8,024 bases of DNA, from NCBI GenBank assembly GCA_017456465.1, contig JAFTJJ010000055.1, positions 1 through 8,024 of the forward strand, read 5' to 3'. This document shows positions 5,948 through 8,024 of this stretch, piece by piece. Under the pieces are notes generated by a model. It did not search any database and had not been told where the DNA came from. It worked only from the letters and a program-made list of their open reading frames with translations. The translations under genes and the position numbers were made by a program. Within the stretch, counting starts at the first letter, position 1. The number at the start of each line of letters is the position of its first letter. Source of the DNA: Clostridia bacterium. Lineage in GTDB: Bacteria > Bacillota > Clostridia > Christensenellales > UBA1242.

Positions 5948-6573
5948 TCAATCACTCCTCGTTTTTCAATTTCAGCTTTGATAATTTCAAAAATTTCTTC
6001 GCGAGTTTTTGTTGCATCAATCACCAAAAATCGTTCTGGATCGTTTTCTGCCAGTTCCAAATATCCCGCTCTCACTTTGTTTTGAAGCCACTCTCCCTCC
6101 ATCTCCATTCGATCAAGTTTCCCCTCAATTCCTTGATTTCGTGCAAGACCTGCCGCACCATCAAGATCCAAAAGAATGGTAAGATCAGGCATAAGACCAC
6201 GGGTTGCAATTTTGTTCACGGAAAGCACAAGATCCGCCCCAAGACCTCTTCCATAACCTTGAAAAGTCACTGAGGAATCAATAAATCTGTCACACACAAC
6301 AATCTTGCCACTCTCAAGTGCTGGCTCAATGATGGTTTCAGTCACAAGCGCGCGAGCTGCAGCATAAAGCAACATTTCTGCTGTGTCATTGATCTCATTT
6401 TCTGGATCGTGAAGGATTGTTCTGATTTTTTCAGCAACAACATTTCCACCCGGCTCACGCGTGTAAAGGACATCGGCCTTTTTTTCTTCAAAATATGCCT
6501 TAAGTTTTTCAATTTGAGTGCCTTTCCCACAACCATCAACACCTTCGAATGAAATAAAATACCCTCTTTTCAT
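5941..6573 (-). CDS. tmk: Thymidylate kinase
   Basis: Tmk phosphorylates dTMP to dTDP with ATP, an essential step of dTTP synthesis in the cytoplasm. The 210-aa product is standard length and has the family motifs: P-loop GVDGCGKGTQ at 11-20, TREPGG at 38-43, CDRFIDSS at 94-101, and the lid segment ending KLDRMEMEG at 152-160. The P-loop reads GKGT where the usual thymidylate kinase has GK(S/T)T, so Gly18 replaces the usual hydroxyl residue. This resembles the adenylate kinase P-loop, but the remaining motifs are those of Tmk. The ATG at 6573 has AAGGGG about 11 bases upstream. It is the first gene of the operon with holB, ricT, ferredoxin and trmN6. The darA (yaaQ) and yaaR genes that often follow tmk in Firmicutes are missing here. 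Confidence 0.96.
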   Translation of the reverse strand: MKRGYFISFEGVDGCGKGTQIEKLKAYFEEKKADVLYTREPGGNVVAEKIRTILHDPENEINDTAEMLLYAAARALVTETIIEPALESGKIVVCDRFIDSSVTFQGYGRGLGADLVLSVNKIATRGLMPDLTILLDLDGAAGLARNQGIEGKLDRMEMEGEWLQNKVRAGYLELAENDPERFLVIDATKTREEIFEIIKAEIEKRGVIEC

Positions 6574-6598
6574 AATAACACTGACCCCTTTCAGGTTT

Positions 6599-6626
6599 AA
6601 TATATTTTCACATATTAAAGTATCAA
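6599..6626 (-). promoter_or_regulatory. Candidate vegetative promoter of the tmk operon
   Basis: On the minus strand TTGATA (6621-6626) and TATATT (6599-6604), each with five of six consensus matches, are 16 bases apart. The predicted transcript start near 6592 lies just before the tmk ribosome site, giving a leader of about 20 bases. It follows the greA terminator, consistent with a fresh transcription unit. A second weaker pair beginning at a TTGACT further upstream is also possible. Confidence 0.5.
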
Positions 6627-6686
6627 AACATAAACATAAAAGTCAAACCCTTTTGCCATTTTTTTATGAGTTGTCTATTTTCAAAT

Positions 6687-6719
6687 AAAAAAAAGCCTTT
6701 CAGCTTTCGCCAAAAGACT
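6687..6719 (-). terminator. Intrinsic terminator of greA
   Basis: Read on the minus strand, 6719-6694 forms an 11-bp stem without mismatches, allowing three G-T wobble pairs. It is closed by a GAAA tetraloop and followed directly by seven T residues (6693-6687). It begins 20 bases after the greA stop. It separates greA from the tmk operon. Confidence 0.92.
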
Positions 6720-6738
6720 TCAAAAGTTAATTTTTATT

Positions 6739-7206
6739 TCATAAAATTTCAAGAACTTTCATTTGAATTGATCCACCAGGAGTCACAATTGTTGCGATTT
6801 CCCCCACTTTCTTTCCAACAAGAGCCTTTCCAATTGGTGACTCGTTTGAAATGTTGCCTCTGTCAGGATCACTTTCAATTGCACCAACAATTCTGTACTC
6901 AACTTCCTCGTCAAACTCCATATCATAAAGCTTCACAGCACTTCCAACATGGATTTCTGTGTTGCCAAGAGTTGCAGTGTCCACAATCTTTGCTGTTCTC
7001 AGGGTCTCTTCAATCATGTTGATTTCACTTTCAAGCCTTCCTTGTTCATTTCTTGCTGCATCATATTCAGAGTTTTCACTAAGATCCCCATATTCTCTTG
7101 CTGTTTTGAGTTTTTCAAGAACAGCTGGACGAACAACTGATTTGAGATATTGAAGTCTTTCTTCCTTTTCTTTTTTTCCTTCAAGTGTAATATATGCTTC
7201 TGCCAT
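6739..7206 (-). CDS. greA: Transcription elongation factor GreA
   Basis: GreA enters the secondary channel of RNA polymerase and stimulates cleavage of backtracked transcripts, rescuing arrested complexes. The 155-aa product is standard length. Residues 1-75 form the antiparallel coiled coil, with EYGDLSENSEYDAA at its tip, including the acidic pair D41 and E44 needed for cleavage. The C-terminal FKBP-like domain contains SPIGKALVGKKVGE at 123-136. AAGGAGG lies 6 bases before the ATG at 7206. The gene has its own strong promoter at 7317-7345, a leader of about 104 bases and a terminator, so it appears to be expressed alone. In many Firmicutes lysS follows greA; here it does not. Confidence 0.97.
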   Translation of the reverse strand: MAEAYITLEGKKEKEERLQYLKSVVRPAVLEKLKTAREYGDLSENSEYDAARNEQGRLESEINMIEETLRTAKIVDTATLGNTEIHVGSAVKLYDMEFDEEVEYRIVGAIESDPDRGNISNESPIGKALVGKKVGEIATIVTPGGSIQMKVLEIL

Positions 7207-7316
7207 TTTCTGCCTCCTTAATTGTTTTTGAAATCATCGGTTATTCATTGTATTAATATATGATAAATTTGTTGAAAATTATTCCACAAAAAACATACAA
7301 TTTCATTAACGGGCAT

Positions 7317-7345
7317 ATTATATTTTCTTGTCGATGGTTTGTCAA
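7317..7345 (-). promoter_or_regulatory. Consensus sigma-A promoter of greA
   Basis: On the minus strand TTGACA (7340-7345) and TATAAT (7317-7322) match both consensus hexamers exactly with the optimal 17-base spacer. Transcription should start near 7310, giving a leader of about 104 bases before greA. It is the best vegetative promoter in the window. A dyad (7323-7350) overlaps it. Confidence 0.85.
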
Positions 7346-7350
7346 GAAAA
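7323..7350. promoter_or_regulatory. Dyad overlapping the greA promoter, possible operator
   Basis: TTTTCTTG at 7323-7330 and its exact complement CAAGAAAA at 7343-7350 flank a 12-base centre. The two half-sites are 20 bp apart centre to centre, about two turns of the helix, so a dimeric repressor could contact both on one face. One arm covers part of the -35 and the other lies in the spacer beside the -10. It is not a terminator, since it would end its own promoter. The binding protein is unknown. Confidence 0.35.
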
Positions 7351-7376
7351 AATAACAAATATTTTTTGAAAGATTT

Positions 7377-7405
7377 GCATAAAATCTGCAATGTATGATA
7401 TATTA
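7377..7405 (+). promoter_or_regulatory. Candidate promoter of the 86-aa gene, sigma-G-like
   Basis: GCATA (7377-7381) and TATATTA (7399-7405) are 17 bases apart. The Bacillus sigma-G consensus is roughly GHATR, 18 bases, then CATHHTA. The -35 fits fully and the -10 misses only its first base. A vegetative reading (TTGCAT, 18 bases, TATATT) is possible but has a poor -35. The predicted start is only a few bases before the ribosome site at 7415-7420. Confidence 0.35.
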
Positions 7406-7427
7406 GTTTCCAAGTAGGAGAAATCAC

Positions 7428-7688
7428 ATGGTAAGAATTTGGGCAAAAATAATGACAGAAAACAAACTTCAAAAAGATATAATTTATGAGGCTGCTGGAA
7501 TTTACAACCCAGCTGAATTTTATTTGCATGTTCAGGAAATTTGCCACAAAATGGACATCCCAAGTCCTGTTGTTCTCAAAACCCATGTTCACAATTACAC
7601 GGTTTTCAACACTTGCTTGTTCCTGAGCAGAGATTTCGTTGAAAGCGTTTCTTTTGAAAAACTTATACTTGAAAACGCACAAGAATAA
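7428..7688 (+). CDS. Small unrecognised protein (86 aa)
   Basis: The product starts MVRIWAKIMTENKLQKDIIYE and contains two cysteines (C39, C63) and four histidines (H34, H40, H53, H55). There is no signal peptide or membrane segment, so it is probably a soluble cytoplasmic protein. It reads like a real compact alpha/beta fold, with a middle IPSPVVLKTHVHNY stretch and an ending SFEKLILENAQE. TAGGAG stands 7 bases before the ATG, the frame ends in tandem TAA codons, and a terminator follows within 15 bases, so it is a self-contained single-gene unit. It diverges from greA. I cannot name a family or function. The Cys and His residues could bind a metal but show no CxxC or HxxxH pattern. A sigma-G-like promoter suggests late expression in the forespore, but this is weak evidence. 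Confidence 0.82.
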   Translation: MVRIWAKIMTENKLQKDIIYEAAGIYNPAEFYLHVQEICHKMDIPSPVVLKTHVHNYTVFNTCLFLSRDFVESVSFEKLILENAQE

Positions 7689-7700
7689 TAAAAAACAGAC

Positions 7701-7733
7701 AAAAAAAACACCAAAAAATTTTGGTGTTTTTTC
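7701..7733. terminator. Bidirectional terminator between convergent genes
   Basis: AAAAAACACCAAAA (7703-7716) and its exact complement (7719-7732) flank two bases, giving up to 14 bp of perfect stem; the core is ACACCAA/TTGGTGT. The A and T tracts give a T run after the hairpin in both directions. It lies 12 bases after the 86-aa gene on the plus strand and 12 bases after the stop of the minus-strand gene to its right, so it can end both. Confidence 0.9.
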
Positions 7734-7745
7734 AATCATTGTTTC

Positions 7746-8024
7746 TTATAAGATATACACGCCATTCACACTCAACAAACTTGTCACCATGCCAATTGTG
7801 TGATTTACCGTACACTCAATCATATCACCAGCAGCAAGACCATACGATTCTGCCATCACACAATCAATGTCAAAAGAATCATTTTTGTCAGTTTCAAGAA
7901 CAAGCTCTTTTCCCTTCTCGACAACAATACCAGTCACAAACAAAGTTGCAGTGTCATCACTAAATGATACAAACGCTTCATCGGAGTCCGAATTTGCCTC
8001 ATACTCCACTTTGTCTGACGCAAC
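7746..8024 (-). CDS. Unrecognised protein, C-terminal part, enters from right edge
   Basis: The frame is open to the window edge and gives the last 92 residues of a protein, ending NGVYIL and a TAA stop. An internal GTG at 8009 should not be taken as the start, because the five codons before it up to the edge are also open. The visible part is acidic near the beginning (EYEANSDSDEAF) and then rich in short beta-like stretches separated by glycine and aspartate: LFVTGIVVEKGKELVLE, then GLAAGDMIECTVNHTIGMV. This looks like a small beta-barrel or a pair of small beta domains, but no motif identifies the family. The bidirectional terminator at 7701-7733 follows its stop. Confidence 0.7.
   Translation of the reverse strand, partial: VASDKVEYEANSDSDEAFVSFSDDTATLFVTGIVVEKGKELVLETDKNDSFDIDCVMAESYGLAAGDMIECTVNHTIGMVTSLLSVNGVYIL

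Noticed and set aside
7245..7739. A 164-codon minus-strand open frame
   Set aside because: It runs antisense through the 86-aa gene, the bidirectional terminator and both promoters, is very rich in F, K and N, and has no ribosome site.

Overview
The window is AT-rich and reads as a chromosomal segment of an endospore-forming, low-GC Gram-positive bacterium of clostridial type. Three observations support this. A tmk-holB-ricT-trmN6 run and a tatD-rsmA pair are arranged like the yaa/yab region of Bacillus and Clostridium. There is an adjacent spmA-spmB pair for spore maturation. Most genes carry strong AGGAGG-like ribosome binding sites. The species cannot be named from the sequence.

Layout, left to right. 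Positions 1-208 hold the N-terminal part of an unrecognised minus-strand gene that runs off the left edge. rsmA (16S rRNA dimethyltransferase) and tatD (metal-dependent DNase) follow on the minus strand. They are separated by 113 bases that contain a perfect 11-bp inverted repeat enclosing a strong Shine-Dalgarno sequence. spmA and spmB lie on the plus strand. They meet the next minus-strand operon tail to tail, with both stop codons read from one TTAA. That operon, transcribed right to left, is tmk, holB, ricT, a 2[4Fe-4S] ferredoxin and trmN6. Neighbouring genes overlap by 7-13 bases, except for a 35-base gap before the ferredoxin. Next comes greA as a single-gene unit, with a consensus promoter and a clean terminator. 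It diverges from a small plus-strand gene for an unrecognised 86-aa protein. That gene converges through a bidirectional terminator on the C-terminal part of another unrecognised minus-strand protein at the right edge.

How the genes work together. Most of the content is core information processing: dTMP phosphorylation and clamp loading for replication (Tmk, HolB), transcript rescue (GreA), RNA base methylation (RsmA, TrmN6), DNA quality control (TatD) and control of RNA processing and sporulation (RicT). Compared with Bacillus subtilis, several usual members are absent from this stretch: darA/yaaQ and yaaR between tmk and holB, yabA, yazA and rsmI around trmN6, abrB and metS before tatD, and rnmV between tatD and rsmA. 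A ferredoxin gene and a spore-maturation pair occupy parts of this space.

No mobile element, CRISPR array, tRNA, rRNA or obvious horizontally acquired island was seen. The points most worth a second look are the ferredoxin coupled to ricT, whose Bacillus relative works in an Fe-S-containing complex; the SD-bearing hairpin and possible small ORF in front of rsmA; the consensus greA promoter overlaid by a dyad; and the small unknown gene with a sigma-G-like promoter.
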